The position numbers and the translations under genes are program-made. From NCBI GenBank assembly GCA_020637215.1, contig JACJWI010000003.1:1-64000 (forward strand): a stretch of DNA of 64,000 nt, read 5' to 3'. Every line of letters starts with the position of its first letter. The stretch's first letter is position 1. The DNA is from Microthrixaceae bacterium. Its GTDB lineage: Bacteria; Actinomycetota; Acidimicrobiia; Acidimicrobiales; Microtrichaceae. The notes beneath the pieces were generated by a model. It ran no database searches and was not told where the DNA came from. It was given only the letters and a program-made list of their open reading frames with translations. Below are positions 30,736 to 39,373 of this stretch, in pieces.

Positions 30736-32748
30736 ATGAACGACGCGGCCACGCCCGACGACGGCCCGACCATCGAGGACTACTACCGGGAGGACCGGAC
30801 CTTCCCGCCGTCGCCGGAGTTCACCGCCCAGGCGGTCCTTGGCGACCCGTCGATCTACGACCGCGCCGAGGCCGACCCCGAGGCGTTCTGGGCCGAGCAG
30901 GCCCGCGACCTCATCACCTGGGACACCGACTTCCACACCACCCTCGAGTGGGAGCTGCCGTTCGCCAAGTGGTTCGTCGGCGGCACCCTCAACGTGAGCG
31001 CCAACTGCCTCGACCGCCACGTCGCCGCCGGCCGCGGCGACAAGGTCGCCATCCACTGGGAGGGCGAACCGGGCGACACCCGCGCCATCACCTACGCCGA
31101 GCTCCTCGCCGATGTCAGCCGGTTCGCCAACGTGCTCAAGAGCCTCGGCATCGGCACCGGTGACCGGGTCTGCATCTACCTGCCGATGATCCCCGAGGCC
31201 GTCGTCGCCATGCTGGCCTGCGCCCGACTCGGCGCCGCGCACTCGGTCGTCTTCGGCGGCTTCAGCCCCGACTCGCTCATCGACCGCATCGACGACGCCG
31301 GCGCGACGGTCGTGGTCACCTCCGATGCCGGGTACCGGCGCGGCAAGCCGTTCCTTCTCAAGCCGAACGTCGACGTGGCCGTCGCCGCGTGCCCGACGGT
31401 GCGCTCGGTCGTCGTCGTCGACCGCTGCCACGCGGACGTTCCCATGGAGGACGGCCGGGACCACTGGTGGCACAACCTGATGGCGGAGCAGTCCGACCAC
31501 TGCCCGCCGGTGTCGGTCGACGCCGAGCAGCTGCTGTTCCTGCTCTACACCTCGGGCACCACCGCCCGACCCAAGGGCATCATGCACACCTCGGGTGGCT
31601 ACCTGACCCAGGTGGCGTGGACCCACAAGGTCACCTTCGACCTGCACGCCGACACCGACGTCTACTGGTGCGCGGCCGACATCGGCTGGGTGACCGGCCA
31701 CAGCTACATCGTGTACGGACCGCTCGCCAACGGCGCCACCACCGTCATGTACGAGGGCACCCCCGACACGCCGCGGGAGGAGCTGCGCAACGGCACCGAC
31801 CCCGCCGGCTGGGACAAGGACCGGCTGTGGGACATCATCGAGCGCTACGGCGTCACCCAGCTCTACACCGCGCCGACCGCGATCCGGACCTTCATGAAGT
31901 GGGGCGCCGAGTGGCCCGAGCGCCACGACCTGTCGTCGCTGCGGGTTCTGGGCACCGTCGGCGAGCCGATCAACCCCGAGGCGTGGATGTGGTACCACCG
32001 CCACATCGGCTCGGAGCGCTGCCCGATCGTCGACACGTGGTGGCAGACCGAGACCGGCAGCCAGATGGTCAACCCGCTGCCGGGCCTGACCGCCACCAAG
32101 CCCGGTTCGGCGTGCCGCCCGCTGCCGGGCATCGGTGCCGAGCTGGTCGACGACGACGGCAACGTGGTCACCCGCGGCGGCGGCTACCTGACCCTCACAC
32201 GGCCCTGGCCGTCGATGCTGCGCGGCATCTGGGGCGACCCGGAGCGCTACCGCGACACCTACTGGTCGCGGTTCGAGGGCCGCTACTTCGCCGGCGACGG
32301 CGCCAAGCTCGACGAGGACGGCTACCTGTGGGTGCTCGGCCGGGTCGACGACGTCATGAACGTGTCGGGCCACCGCATCTCCACCGCCGAGGTCGAGTCC
32401 GCGCTGGTCGACCACCCGGCGGTGGCCGAGGCGGCGGTCGTCGGGGCCACCGACGCCACCACCGGCCAGGCCATCGTCGGCTACGTCATCCTGCGGGGCA
32501 GCTACACCGCGTCCGAGGAGCTGCGCGAGGAGATCCGTCAGCACGTGTCGACCAAGCTCGGCGCCATCGCCCGGCCCAAGGCCGTCATCCTGGTGACCGA
32601 TCTGCCCAAGACCCGCTCGGGCAAGATCATGCGGCGACTGCTGCGCGACGTGGTCGAGGGCCGAGAGCTCGGCGACACCACCACGCTGGCCGACGCGACG
32701 GTGGTCGAGGCCATCCGCGAGGGCGCCGCGACCTCGACCGAGGACTAG
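30736..32748 (+). CDS. acsA: Acetyl-CoA synthetase (AMP-forming)
   Basis: This 670-aa enzyme makes acetyl-CoA from acetate, ATP and CoA. It has the N-terminal ACS domain (EDYYREDRTFPPSPEFTAQA), the adenylation core with YTSGTTARPKGIMHTSGG, VDTWWQTETGSQM, the YRDTYW and DDVMNVSGHRIST hinge region, and a C-terminal KTRSGKIMRR that holds the regulatory, acetylatable Lys. The P-loop has TARPKG instead of the usual TGKPKG. Length fits the family (about 650). The ATG has AGGGGG before it; the upstream in-frame extension covers the hairpin repeats and is not coding. Confidence 0.95.
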   Translation: MNDAATPDDGPTIEDYYREDRTFPPSPEFTAQAVLGDPSIYDRAEADPEAFWAEQARDLITWDTDFHTTLEWELPFAKWFVGGTLNVSANCLDRHVAAGRGDKVAIHWEGEPGDTRAITYAELLADVSRFANVLKSLGIGTGDRVCIYLPMIPEAVVAMLACARLGAAHSVVFGGFSPDSLIDRIDDAGATVVVTSDAGYRRGKPFLLKPNVDVAVAACPTVRSVVVVDRCHADVPMEDGRDHWWHNLMAEQSDHCPPVSVDAEQLLFLLYTSGTTARPKGIMHTSGGYLTQVAWTHKVTFDLHADTDVYWCAADIGWVTGHSYIVYGPLANGATTVMYEGTPDTPREELRNGTDPAGWDKDRLWDIIERYGVTQLYTAPTAIRTFMKWGAEWPERHDLSSLRVLGTVGEPINPEAWMWYHRHIGSERCPIVDTWWQTETGSQMVNPLPGLTATKPGSACRPLPGIGAELVDDDGNVVTRGGGYLTLTRPWPSMLRGIWGDPERYRDTYWSRFEGRYFAGDGAKLDEDGYLWVLGRVDDVMNVSGHRISTAEVESALVDHPAVAEAAVVGATDATTGQAIVGYVILRGSYTASEELREEIRQHVSTKLGAIARPKAVILVTDLPKTRSGKIMRRLLRDVVEGRELGDTTTLADATVVEAIREGAATSTED

Positions 32749-32782
32749 CTACCGCGCCCGCCGGGCGGGTCGGGCGAGGGCG

Positions 32783-32788
32783 TATCCT
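32783..32788 (+). promoter_or_regulatory. -10 box of the HAD phosphatase gene (leaderless)
   Basis: TATCCT ends 7 nt before GTG 32796, with no Shine-Dalgarno sequence between them. Confidence 0.5.
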
Positions 32789-32795
32789 GCCCGCC

Positions 32796-33293
32796 GTGCC
32801 GACGTGGGATCCGGACTTCAGCAACTGGTTGTGGCGCGACGACCCGCTCGATGCCGCCACCTCGATCGTGTTCGACATGGATGGGGTCCTGTCCAACGCC
32901 AGCACCCGCCAGCACTACCTCGAGCACCCCCGTCGTGACTGGGAGTCGTTCTTCCAGGCGTGCGGCGACGACGAGCTCATTGACGAGGTGGCGCAGCTGC
33001 TCGACGTGCTCGACACCGAGCTTCAGATCGTGCTGCTCACGGCCCGACCGATCCGGGTGCAGCCCCAGACGCTGGCGTGGCTCGAACGGTACGGGCTGCG
33101 CTGGGACGTGTTGATCATGCGGGAGTACGGCGACTACATGGCTGCCCGGCACTTCAAGCAGCGCACGGTCTACGAGCTGCGCCACCGGGGTCACGAGCTG
33201 CAGCTGGCCTTCGAGGACGACCCCCGCAACGTGGCGATGTTCCACGGCGAGGGCGTCCCGTGCATCTACATCCACTCCGGCTACTACAACTGA
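32796..33293 (+). CDS. HAD-superfamily phosphatase (polynucleotide-kinase 3'-phosphatase-like)
   Basis: This 165-aa protein has the HAD motifs: I in IVFDMDGVLSNAS (nucleophile and acid/base Asp), II in VLLTARP, and the final acidic motif in LAFEDDPRNV. The stretch RPIRVQPQTLAWLERYGLRWD resembles the C2-less HAD phosphatases related to the phosphatase half of polynucleotide kinase. Substrate unknown. It converges with the LamG lipoprotein gene, with a 42-bp palindrome between them. Confidence 0.75.
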   Translation: MPTWDPDFSNWLWRDDPLDAATSIVFDMDGVLSNASTRQHYLEHPRRDWESFFQACGDDELIDEVAQLLDVLDTELQIVLLTARPIRVQPQTLAWLERYGLRWDVLIMREYGDYMAARHFKQRTVYELRHRGHELQLAFEDDPRNVAMFHGEGVPCIYIHSGYYN

Positions 33294-33320
33294 GCGCTTC
33301 CCGCCCTCGCCTCCCCGCTT

Positions 33321-33362
33321 TGTAGTGCGAGATCCAGGCGAACGCCTGGATCTCGCACTACA
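33321..33362. repeat. Perfect 42-bp palindrome, family B copy 1
   Basis: Arms 33321-33340 and 33343-33362 are perfect complements (TGTAGTGCGAGATCCAGGCG and its reverse). It lies between two convergent genes, so it could terminate both. The identical core recurs at 61324-61367, where it is upstream of two divergent genes, so it is a dispersed repeat and not only a terminator. Confidence 0.9.
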
Positions 33363-33409
33363 GAACGGCGGTTGGGAGGTTGGGGGTGGGGGGTCGACGA
33401 CCTGCTCGA

Positions 33410-34237
33410 TCAACCCCGCTCGATCAGGACTCGGTCGATGTCGCCGGAGAAGTAGTCGCAGAACCGCTCGACCTGGTCACAGGCCAGCTTCCCGGCGATG
33501 GTCAACGGGAACGTGTTGTCGATCGAGCCGACCGGCTTGTCACGGCGCGCCACCTCAGCTCCGTCGACGCGCAGCACCAGGTCGTCGCCGTCGCGCTCGC
33601 AGCGCACCTCGTGCCACCTGCCGTCGACGATCGACCGCCGCGACCGGGCGTGCGACGAGCCCTTGGAGCCGAGGAACAGGCAGGCGACGCGACCGTCGTC
33701 CATGTCGATCTTGAAGTAGCCGCCGGGCACGCCGAACTGACCCTTTTGCACCACGTTCCCCTTCGGCGAGGTGGTGCGCAGACGGACGGTCACCGCGTAC
33801 GGCCCGTCGCCCGGGTTCAGCCGCTTGTCGTGCGGAACCTCGGCGAGTCGATCGACTGCCACCGGCGGCTCGTCGGGAGCGACCGCGGCGCGTCGCTGTG
33901 CGACTGCCCCCTGCTCCTCGACGCCCGAGCTGACCTGGGAGCCGATGGTGCCATCGAGCCCGTCGGGTCCGTCGTCGATCAAGGTTTGAGATCCCGGAGG
34001 TTCGTCCATCCTCCAGTCCGCCACCACCTCGGAGATCGGGCTTCCGGACCCGCTCTTGGTCGACGTCGAGCTCGAGCGGGACGGAGCTGATGAGGTGGAC
34101 GGATGTGCCGTGTCCCGTCCCCGGTTCTGGGCGGAGTCCGCGACCGCATCGTCGCCTCCGCAGGCGGAGGACCCGAGCGCCGTGACCAGGGTGATCGCCA
34201 CGACCGCGCCGATGGAGAGGGCCCGGCGGGGCGGCAC
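33410..34237 (-). CDS. LamG-like domain lipoprotein
   Basis: This 275-aa protein has a lipoprotein signal (AVVAITLVTALGSSAC, Cys26), a Ser/Thr-rich linker, and a concanavalin-like LamG domain (about 70-275: ADWRMDEPPGSQTLIDD, YFKIDMDDGRVACLFLG, RWHEVRCERDGDDLVLRVDG). LamG domains bind carbohydrates or proteins outside the cell. It starts 5 bp after the htpX stop and is probably co-transcribed, which suggests an envelope-stress or membrane-quality role; this is inference. Several Cys in the domain (GRVACLF, EVRCERD, LACDQV, RFCDYF) could form disulfides. Confidence 0.8.
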   Translation of the reverse strand: MPPRRALSIGAVVAITLVTALGSSACGGDDAVADSAQNRGRDTAHPSTSSAPSRSSSTSTKSGSGSPISEVVADWRMDEPPGSQTLIDDGPDGLDGTIGSQVSSGVEEQGAVAQRRAAVAPDEPPVAVDRLAEVPHDKRLNPGDGPYAVTVRLRTTSPKGNVVQKGQFGVPGGYFKIDMDDGRVACLFLGSKGSSHARSRRSIVDGRWHEVRCERDGDDLVLRVDGAEVARRDKPVGSIDNTFPLTIAGKLACDQVERFCDYFSGDIDRVLIERG

Positions 34238-34242
34238 CTCGC

Positions 34243-35085
34243 TCAGACCGCCCAGGCGCCGGAGCGGAGACGGGCGATGCGCTCGGGGACCGGGGGGTGC
34301 GTCATGAACAGGTTCGACGCGTTGCGACCCCGCAGCGGGTTGACGATGTAGGCCGACGCCTCGGCCGGGTTCACCTTCACCGGCACCCGCTCGGCCCCCG
34401 CCTCGAGCTTCTCGAGCGCCCGCGCCAACGGCTCGCCGGTGCCGATCATGCGGGCCGCCGACGCGTCGGCCTCGTACTCCCGGCTGCGGCTGATCGCCAT
34501 CTGGATCAGCGCGGCGGCGATCGGGGCCAGGATCACCATCAGCAGCGCGCCGAACGGGTTGCTGCGCTCGTCGGAGCGGCCCCCGCCGAAGATCATGGCG
34601 AAGCGGGCCATGCTGGCCACGAAGGTGATGCCCATCGCCACCGCCGCGGCCACCGACCCGATCAGGATGTCGCGGTTGCGCACGTGGGACAGCTCATGGG
34701 CCAGGACGCCGCGGATCTCGTCCCAGTCGAGGATCTGCAGCAGCCCCTGGGTGACGCACACCGCGGCGTGGTCCGGGTCGCGCCCGGTGGCGAAGGCGTT
34801 GGGCTGCGGGTTGGGCGACACGTACAGCGTGGGCTTGGGGATGCCGGCGCGCATGGCCAGATCCGCCACGATGGCGTGGTACTGCGGCATCTGCTCCGCC
34901 GTGACCTCGATGGCCTTGGCGGAGCGGATGGCGAGCTTGTCCGACGCCCAGTAGGAGCCGCCGCACATGGCGAGGCCGATGAGCAGGCCGACGACGACAC
35001 CGGTCGGTCCCCAGTAGGAGCCGATGAACATGCACAACCCGCCGAGCCCGGCCAGCAACACGGCGGTCTTGAGGTTGTTGCGCAC
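34243..35085 (-). CDS. htpX: Membrane zinc metalloprotease HtpX
   Basis: This 280-aa M48 protease degrades misfolded membrane proteins. Two N-terminal membrane helices are followed by the zinc site LAHELSHVRNRD, two more hydrophobic segments, and the third ligand in SREYEADASAARM. The GTG at 35085 is 6 nt after TACTCT, so the mRNA is probably leaderless; an overlapping ATG at 35087 is in another frame and is not the start. Confidence 0.93.
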   Translation of the reverse strand: MRNNLKTAVLLAGLGGLCMFIGSYWGPTGVVVGLLIGLAMCGGSYWASDKLAIRSAKAIEVTAEQMPQYHAIVADLAMRAGIPKPTLYVSPNPQPNAFATGRDPDHAAVCVTQGLLQILDWDEIRGVLAHELSHVRNRDILIGSVAAAVAMGITFVASMARFAMIFGGGRSDERSNPFGALLMVILAPIAAALIQMAISRSREYEADASAARMIGTGEPLARALEKLEAGAERVPVKVNPAEASAYIVNPLRGRNASNLFMTHPPVPERIARLRSGAWAV

Positions 35086-35091
35086 ATCCGC

Positions 35092-35097
35092 AGAGTA
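35092..35097 (-). promoter_or_regulatory. -10 box of htpX (leaderless)
   Basis: TACTCT on the minus strand ends 6 nt before GTG 35085. Confidence 0.55.
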
Positions 35098-35159
35098 GGG
35101 CGGAGCCGGGGTGGGGGCCGGACGGCGCTGAACGGGGGCTCAGAGGTCCGGCCGCGACG

Positions 35160-35648
35160 TCAGTCCCGGAAGTTGCCGAACTGCAGCGGGATCTCGAAGT
35201 CGTGGTCCTTGCAGGCGGCGATCACGGCCTGGAGGTCGTCGCGCTTCTTGGCGGTCACCCGGACCTGCTCGCCCTGGGTCTGGGACTGGACGCCCTTGAG
35301 CCCGAGCGCCTTGATGAACTTGTTGAGGTCCTTGGCCCGGTCCGAGTTGATGCCGGCGACGAGCTTGGCGACCTGACGCACGGTGGCCCCCGACGCCTCC
35401 TCGACCTTCTCGTAGGACAGCGCCTTCATCGAGATGCCCCGCTTGACGAACTTCTCCTCCAGCACCTGCCGCAGCGCGGCCAGCCGGTCCTCGGTCGAGG
35501 AGCGCAGCGTGATGGCGTCGTCGCCGAGGTCGAGCGACGAGCCGGTGTCCTTGAAGTCGAACCGGTTCGCGACCTCGCGGGACGCCTGGTCGACCGCGTT
35601 CCGGATCTCCTGGGCGTCGACCTCGGAGGTGATGTCGAAGCTGGGCAT
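35160..35648 (-). CDS. YajQ/DUF520-family nucleotide-binding protein
   Basis: This 162-aa protein matches the YajQ family over its whole length: MPSFDITSEVDAQEIRNAVDQ, ANRFDFKDTGSSLDL, ISMKALSYEKVEEASG and LQAVIAACKDHDFEIPLQFGNFRD. Family members bind RNA and, in some species, cyclic di-GMP. ATG 35648 is preceded by AGGAAGG; the longer frame runs through tRNA-Tyr and is not coding. Confidence 0.93.
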   Translation of the reverse strand: MPSFDITSEVDAQEIRNAVDQASREVANRFDFKDTGSSLDLGDDAITLRSSTEDRLAALRQVLEEKFVKRGISMKALSYEKVEEASGATVRQVAKLVAGINSDRAKDLNKFIKALGLKGVQSQTQGEQVRVTAKKRDDLQAVIAACKDHDFEIPLQFGNFRD

Positions 35649-35729
35649 GTGACCTTCCTGAATGGTGCGGCCGATCGCCGGGTGCGGACCCGCCGTCGGA
35701 TCGGGTTCGTTCGTCGTGGACGCGAACGC

Positions 35730-35735
35730 TATCGT
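35730..35735 (+). promoter_or_regulatory. Possible -10 box of tRNA-Tyr
   Basis: TATCGT ends 12 nt before the first base of tRNA-Tyr, between it and the divergent YajQ gene. Confidence 0.4.
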
Positions 35736-35747
35736 GACCGCTTCTGC

Positions 35748-35833
35748 GGGTCGGTGCCCGAGCGGCCAAAGGGAGCAGACTGTAAATCTGCCGGCGTATG
35801 CCTTCGGAGGTTCAAATCCTCCCCGGCCCACCA
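35748..35833 (+). tRNA. tRNA-Tyr (anticodon GTA)
   Basis: 86 nt including an encoded CCA. The acceptor arms GGGTCGG and CCGGCCC pair with one G-T, the anticodon loop is CTGTAAA in stem CAGA/TCTG, there is a long variable arm as expected for tRNA-Tyr, and the T-loop is TTCAAAT. Confidence 0.95.
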
Positions 35834-35888
35834 ACGCGACGATGACGGCAGGCCCCGGTGGCCTGCCGTCTGCGCGTCCGGGCCGCGC

Positions 35889-36386
35889 TCAGAGCAGTCG
35901 CTCCATGACGACCACGTCGTGGAAGCGTCCGAACTTGCGGCCCACCTCCTTCTCCCGGCCGACGATCTCGAAGCCGAGGCGGGCGTGCAGGCCGATCGAG
36001 GCGTCGTGGCCGGCGACGATGCGGGCGAACACGGCGTGGAAGCCGTGCGCGGTCGCCCGTTCGACCAGTTCGCTCAGCAGCGCCACGCCCACGCCGCGAC
36101 CCCGGTGGGCATCGTGGACGTAGACCGAGTCCTCGACCGACGTCGAGTAGCCCGGCCGGTCCCGGTACGGCGACAGGGCTCCGAACCCGATGACGACCTC
36201 GGAGCCGCCGTCGGCATCCACGGCCACCACCGCGGCGTGGGCGCCGGAGCGGTCGGTGATCCACCGGCGTTGGTCCTCGAGGGTGCGGGGGGTCAGGTCG
36301 AACGTGACGTTCGAGGTGAGGACCTCGTGGTTGTAGATCTCGAGGATGGCCGGGGCGTCGGCCGCGACCGCGGGGCGCAGGATCAC
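35889..36386 (-). CDS. GNAT-family N-acetyltransferase (phosphinothricin-acetyltransferase-like)
   Basis: This protein of about 165 aa begins MILRPAVAADAPAILEIYNHEV, typical of the PAT/Bar group, and has the acetyl-CoA-binding motif VHDAHRGRGVGVALLSELVERA and GLHARLGFEIVGREKEVGRKFGRFHD at the C-terminus. The group acetylates amino groups of phosphinothricin, methionine sulfoximine or related amines; the substrate here is unknown. GTG 36386 is preferred over a longer frame because the extension is poorly conserved-looking. Confidence 0.8.
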   Translation of the reverse strand: MILRPAVAADAPAILEIYNHEVLTSNVTFDLTPRTLEDQRRWITDRSGAHAAVVAVDADGGSEVVIGFGALSPYRDRPGYSTSVEDSVYVHDAHRGRGVGVALLSELVERATAHGFHAVFARIVAGHDASIGLHARLGFEIVGREKEVGRKFGRFHDVVVMERLL

Positions 36387-36471
36387 CCGGGCGACGCTAC
36401 CGGTCCCGACGCGGACCCCAGCGCAGGGTTTCTGTGGTCGGGATTGTGACAAGGGTTGTGAGTGCGGACCC

Positions 36472-37764
36472 CTATATCGAGGGTTGGACGACGATGGCGC
36501 TGGGTTCGATGACGCCGATGGCGCCGGTCATCGCCTCGACCCGGGCCCACTCCGACACCGTCGCCGACTCGCTCAGCAGGATGATCTGCTGGTGCTCCGA
36601 GCTGCGCACGAGCAGCTCCAGCATGGCCGGCAGGGTGCCGGAGTCGAGGCCCTGGAACGGCTCGTCGAGCAGCGCCGGGAAGCTCTCCCAGCCCGGGCCG
36701 AGGCTGCGCAGCTGCTCCAGTCGGCCCAGCACGGCGTGCGCGGCGGCCGCGGTCCGGTCGCCGCTGCTCGGATCCTCGGGGGTCAGGAACGGCTGGACGT
36801 TGGCCCGCAGCCGGGCCGCTCCGGTGATCTCGGCCCGGTTGGCCACCGCCCAGTTGACGTCGACCTCGCCGGCGAGGGCGTGCCAGCGCTGGGCGGCCTG
36901 GCGGTGCTCCTCGGCCGCCCGGATCAGGCGCTGACGCCCCTGGTCCGAGCCCAGCAGGCTGTTGACCCGCTGCAGGTGGAAGCCCAGGTAGGACTGCGCC
37001 CCGGCATCGGCGAGTGCGGCCTCCTCAGCCGTTCGGGCCTTCTCCATCCGCTGCCAGTACACGATCGACACCGCGACCGCGGCCAGGGCGACCAGACCGA
37101 GCGGGATCACCGCGAACGTGCCGATGAGCGCCGCGGCGGGCACGGCGAGCAGGGCCGCGAACCCGGCGGCCAGGAACGTCATCCGACGGACCTTCTCGTT
37201 GTCGACCTGGGTCCGCTCGAACTGCTCGTGGCGCTGCTCGATGCGCTCGATCACCTCGGCGTCCTCGACGCTCGAACCGACCGCGTCGGCCTCCTCCTCC
37301 ATGCGGCGGTCCGCGATGACCAGCGCCTCGGCGGCCGACCACAGCTCGTTCTGCTCGATGCGGGCGAGCTGCTGGATGTAGGCGCCGCGCTCGGTGGTCT
37401 CGGCCAGGTCCTGGGAACCGAAGCGCATCACCTTCCGGGCGGTTCGGACGTCGAGTCCGGCCCGTGACAGCAGGTCGATCGAGCCGGTCGCGTCGCTGAA
37501 CTGCTGGGTCACGTCGGTCCGGTGGTCGACGTCGATCACCCGGTGCGGGGCACCGCTGGGGCGGAACACCGCGAACCGGTTGCCGTTGCCGGCGACCAGC
37601 TCCATGTGGATGCCGGATCGCGAGTTGCCCAGCGCGCCGACGAACTCGTTGATGAGTCCGTCGCGCTCCATCTGGGACATCCCGGCGATCACGGTCAGAC
37701 GCGGGTGGAGGTCGAAGGAGACGGAGCTTGCCCCGCTCTCGATGACGAGTCGTTCGAACTGCAC
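36472..37764 (-). CDS. Membrane-anchored SMC/ABC-like ATPase with altered Walker A
   Basis: This 430-aa protein has the start of a RecF/SMC-like ATPase (MQFERLVIESGASSVSFDLHPRLTVIAG) but where Walker A is expected it reads GMSQMERDGLINEF (28-41), without GKS/T. A helical region with two adjacent membrane helices (about 195-240) replaces the long coiled coil. The C-terminal part has a Walker B with D-loop, FPALLDEPFQGLDSG. An ABC-type signature is not obvious. This suggests a membrane-bound ATPase relative that may bind nucleotide poorly or differently. I cannot assign a function. The GTG start is the first plausible one; the tRNA-Thr promoter lies upstream on the other strand. Confidence 0.6.
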   Translation of the reverse strand: MQFERLVIESGASSVSFDLHPRLTVIAGMSQMERDGLINEFVGALGNSRSGIHMELVAGNGNRFAVFRPSGAPHRVIDVDHRTDVTQQFSDATGSIDLLSRAGLDVRTARKVMRFGSQDLAETTERGAYIQQLARIEQNELWSAAEALVIADRRMEEEADAVGSSVEDAEVIERIEQRHEQFERTQVDNEKVRRMTFLAAGFAALLAVPAAALIGTFAVIPLGLVALAAVAVSIVYWQRMEKARTAEEAALADAGAQSYLGFHLQRVNSLLGSDQGRQRLIRAAEEHRQAAQRWHALAGEVDVNWAVANRAEITGAARLRANVQPFLTPEDPSSGDRTAAAAHAVLGRLEQLRSLGPGWESFPALLDEPFQGLDSGTLPAMLELLVRSSEHQQIILLSESATVSEWARVEAMTGAIGVIEPSAIVVQPSI

Positions 37765-37866
37765 GGTCGGGGCATCGGCCGACGCGGGCCGGACCTTGAG
37801 TCGAACGGCCCACTTGGTCGCGGCGGGGGCGGGTAGGACGTCCCGGAGGGATGGATCCCCGGCCGG

Positions 37867-37897
37867 TTGTCGGCACCGGGCGCTGCTGGGCTAGTCT
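37867..37897 (+). promoter_or_regulatory. Promoter of the tRNA-Thr/tRNA-Met/tuf group
   Basis: TTGTCG (37867-37872), a 19-nt spacer and TAGTCT (37892-37897), 34 nt before tRNA-Thr. Confidence 0.5.
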
Positions 37898-37931
37898 CGT
37901 CGCTCGGTCCGACGGTCCGTCCGTCGGCCCT

Positions 37932-38004
37932 GCCTCCTTAGCTCAGTCGGCAGAGCGCTTCCATGGTAAGGAAGAGGTCGTCAGTTCGATTCTGACAGGG
38001 GGCT
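37932..38004 (+). tRNA. tRNA-Thr (anticodon GGT)
   Basis: 73 nt. Acceptor arms GCCTCCT and AGGGGGC, anticodon stem CTTCC/GGAAG with loop ATGGTAA, T-loop TTCGATT. CCA is not encoded. Confidence 0.95.
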
Positions 38005-38036
38005 CGCCCGGGGGTGATCCGTCACCCCCGACGCCG

Positions 38037-38110
38037 GGCGGCGTAGCTCAGTTGGTGAGAGCACTCGGCTCATAATCGAGGGGTCGTCAGTTCGAGTCTG
38101 ACCGCCGCTA
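38037..38110 (+). tRNA. tRNA-Met (anticodon CAT), elongator type
   Basis: 74 nt. Acceptor arms GGCGGCG and CGCCGCT (G1-T72 wobble), anticodon stem CTCGG/TCGAG with loop CTCATAA. The three G-C pairs that mark initiator tRNA are absent, so it is elongator Met, or less likely Ile-2 with modified CAT. CCA is not encoded. Confidence 0.9.
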
Positions 38111-38182
38111 CCCACAGTCAGTACCAGTCCACCGTGCAATTGACCCGACCGATCCGGTCGAAAGCGAAAGAGAGTGCCTGTC

Positions 38183-39370
38183 ATGGCGAAGGAGAAGTTC
38201 GAGCGGACGAAGCCTCACGTGAATGTGGGGACGATGGGTCATATCGATCATGGTAAGACGACGTTGACGGCGGCGATCACGAAGACGTTGGCGGATCGGG
38301 TGGAGGGGAACTCGTTCACGGAGTTCGAGAACATCGACAAGGCTCCTGAGGAGCGGGAGCGTGGGATCACGATCAATGTGTCTCATGTGGAGTATGAGAC
38401 GGAGAATCGGCATTACGCGCATGTGGATATGCCGGGTCACGCGGATTACATCAAGAACATGATCACTGGTGCGGCTCAGGTGGATGGGGCGATTCTGGTG
38501 GTGGCGGCGACTGATGGTCCGATGCCGCAGACGCGTGAGCATGTGGTGTTGGCTCGGCAGGTGGGTGTGCCGGCGATCGTGGTTGCGTTGAACAAGTGCG
38601 ACATGGTCGATGATGAGGAGTTGTTGGAGTTGGTGGAGATGGAGGTGCGGGAGCTTCTGTCTGAGTATGAGTTCGATGGTGATGATGCGCCGGTGGTGCG
38701 TGTGTCGGCGTTGAAGGCTCTGGAGGGTGATTCTGCGGCGCAGGATCAGGTGATGGAGTTGATGGCGGCGGTGGATTCGTATGTTCCGGAGCCGGAGCGG
38801 GATCTGGACAAGCCGTTCTTGATGCCGATCGAGGATGTGTTCACGATCACGGGTCGGGGGACTGTGGTGACCGGGAAGGTGGAGCAGGGGGTGATCCACA
38901 CCGGTGATGAGATCGAGATCGTGGGGTTGAAGGCGACTCAGAAGACGACGTGTACGGGTGTGGAGATGTTCCGGAAGCTTCTTGATGAGGGGCAGGCGGG
39001 GGACAACATCGGTGCGTTGTTGCGTGGTGTGGACAAGGATGATGTGCAGCGGGGTCAGGTGTTGGCGAAGCCGGGGTCGATCACGCCGCATACGGAGTTC
39101 GAGGCGAATGTGTATGTGTTGACCAAGGATGAGGGTGGTCGTCACAAGCCGTTCTTCTCGAATTATCGGCCGCAGTTCTATTTCCGTACGACGGATGTGA
39201 CGGGGACGATTGCGTTGCCGTCGGGTACGGAGATGGTGATGCCGGGTGACAACACTGAGGTGACGGTGGAGTTGATTGCTCCGATCGCGATGGATGAGGG
39301 TTTGAAGTTCGCGATTCGTGAGGGTGGTCGTACGGTGGGCGCGGGTCGCGTCACCAAGATCCTCAAGTGA
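38183..39370 (+). CDS. tuf: Elongation factor Tu, copy 1
   Basis: This 395-aa GTPase brings aminoacyl-tRNA to the ribosome. G1 is GHIDHGKTTLT, switch II is DMPGHADYI, and NKCD and the C-terminal beta-barrel domains are complete. ATG 38183 gives the usual MAKEKFERTK start; GTG 38174 is not needed. The protein is identical to copy 2 at 56923, and the DNA looks identical from 38170 to 39377 (56910 to 58117). Codons end mostly in G or T (GAT, GGT, CAT, TTG, ACG), unlike the C-ending codons of all neighbours; only about the last ten codons follow the local style. Position after tRNAs and before rpmG resembles tufB of proteobacteria. Confidence 0.97.
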   Translation: MAKEKFERTKPHVNVGTMGHIDHGKTTLTAAITKTLADRVEGNSFTEFENIDKAPEERERGITINVSHVEYETENRHYAHVDMPGHADYIKNMITGAAQVDGAILVVAATDGPMPQTREHVVLARQVGVPAIVVALNKCDMVDDEELLELVEMEVRELLSEYEFDGDDAPVVRVSALKALEGDSAAQDQVMELMAAVDSYVPEPERDLDKPFLMPIEDVFTITGRGTVVTGKVEQGVIHTGDEIEIVGLKATQKTTCTGVEMFRKLLDEGQAGDNIGALLRGVDKDDVQRGQVLAKPGSITPHTEFEANVYVLTKDEGGRHKPFFSNYRPQFYFRTTDVTGTIALPSGTEMVMPGDNTEVTVELIAPIAMDEGLKFAIREGGRTVGAGRVTKILK

Positions 39371-39373
39371 CCT

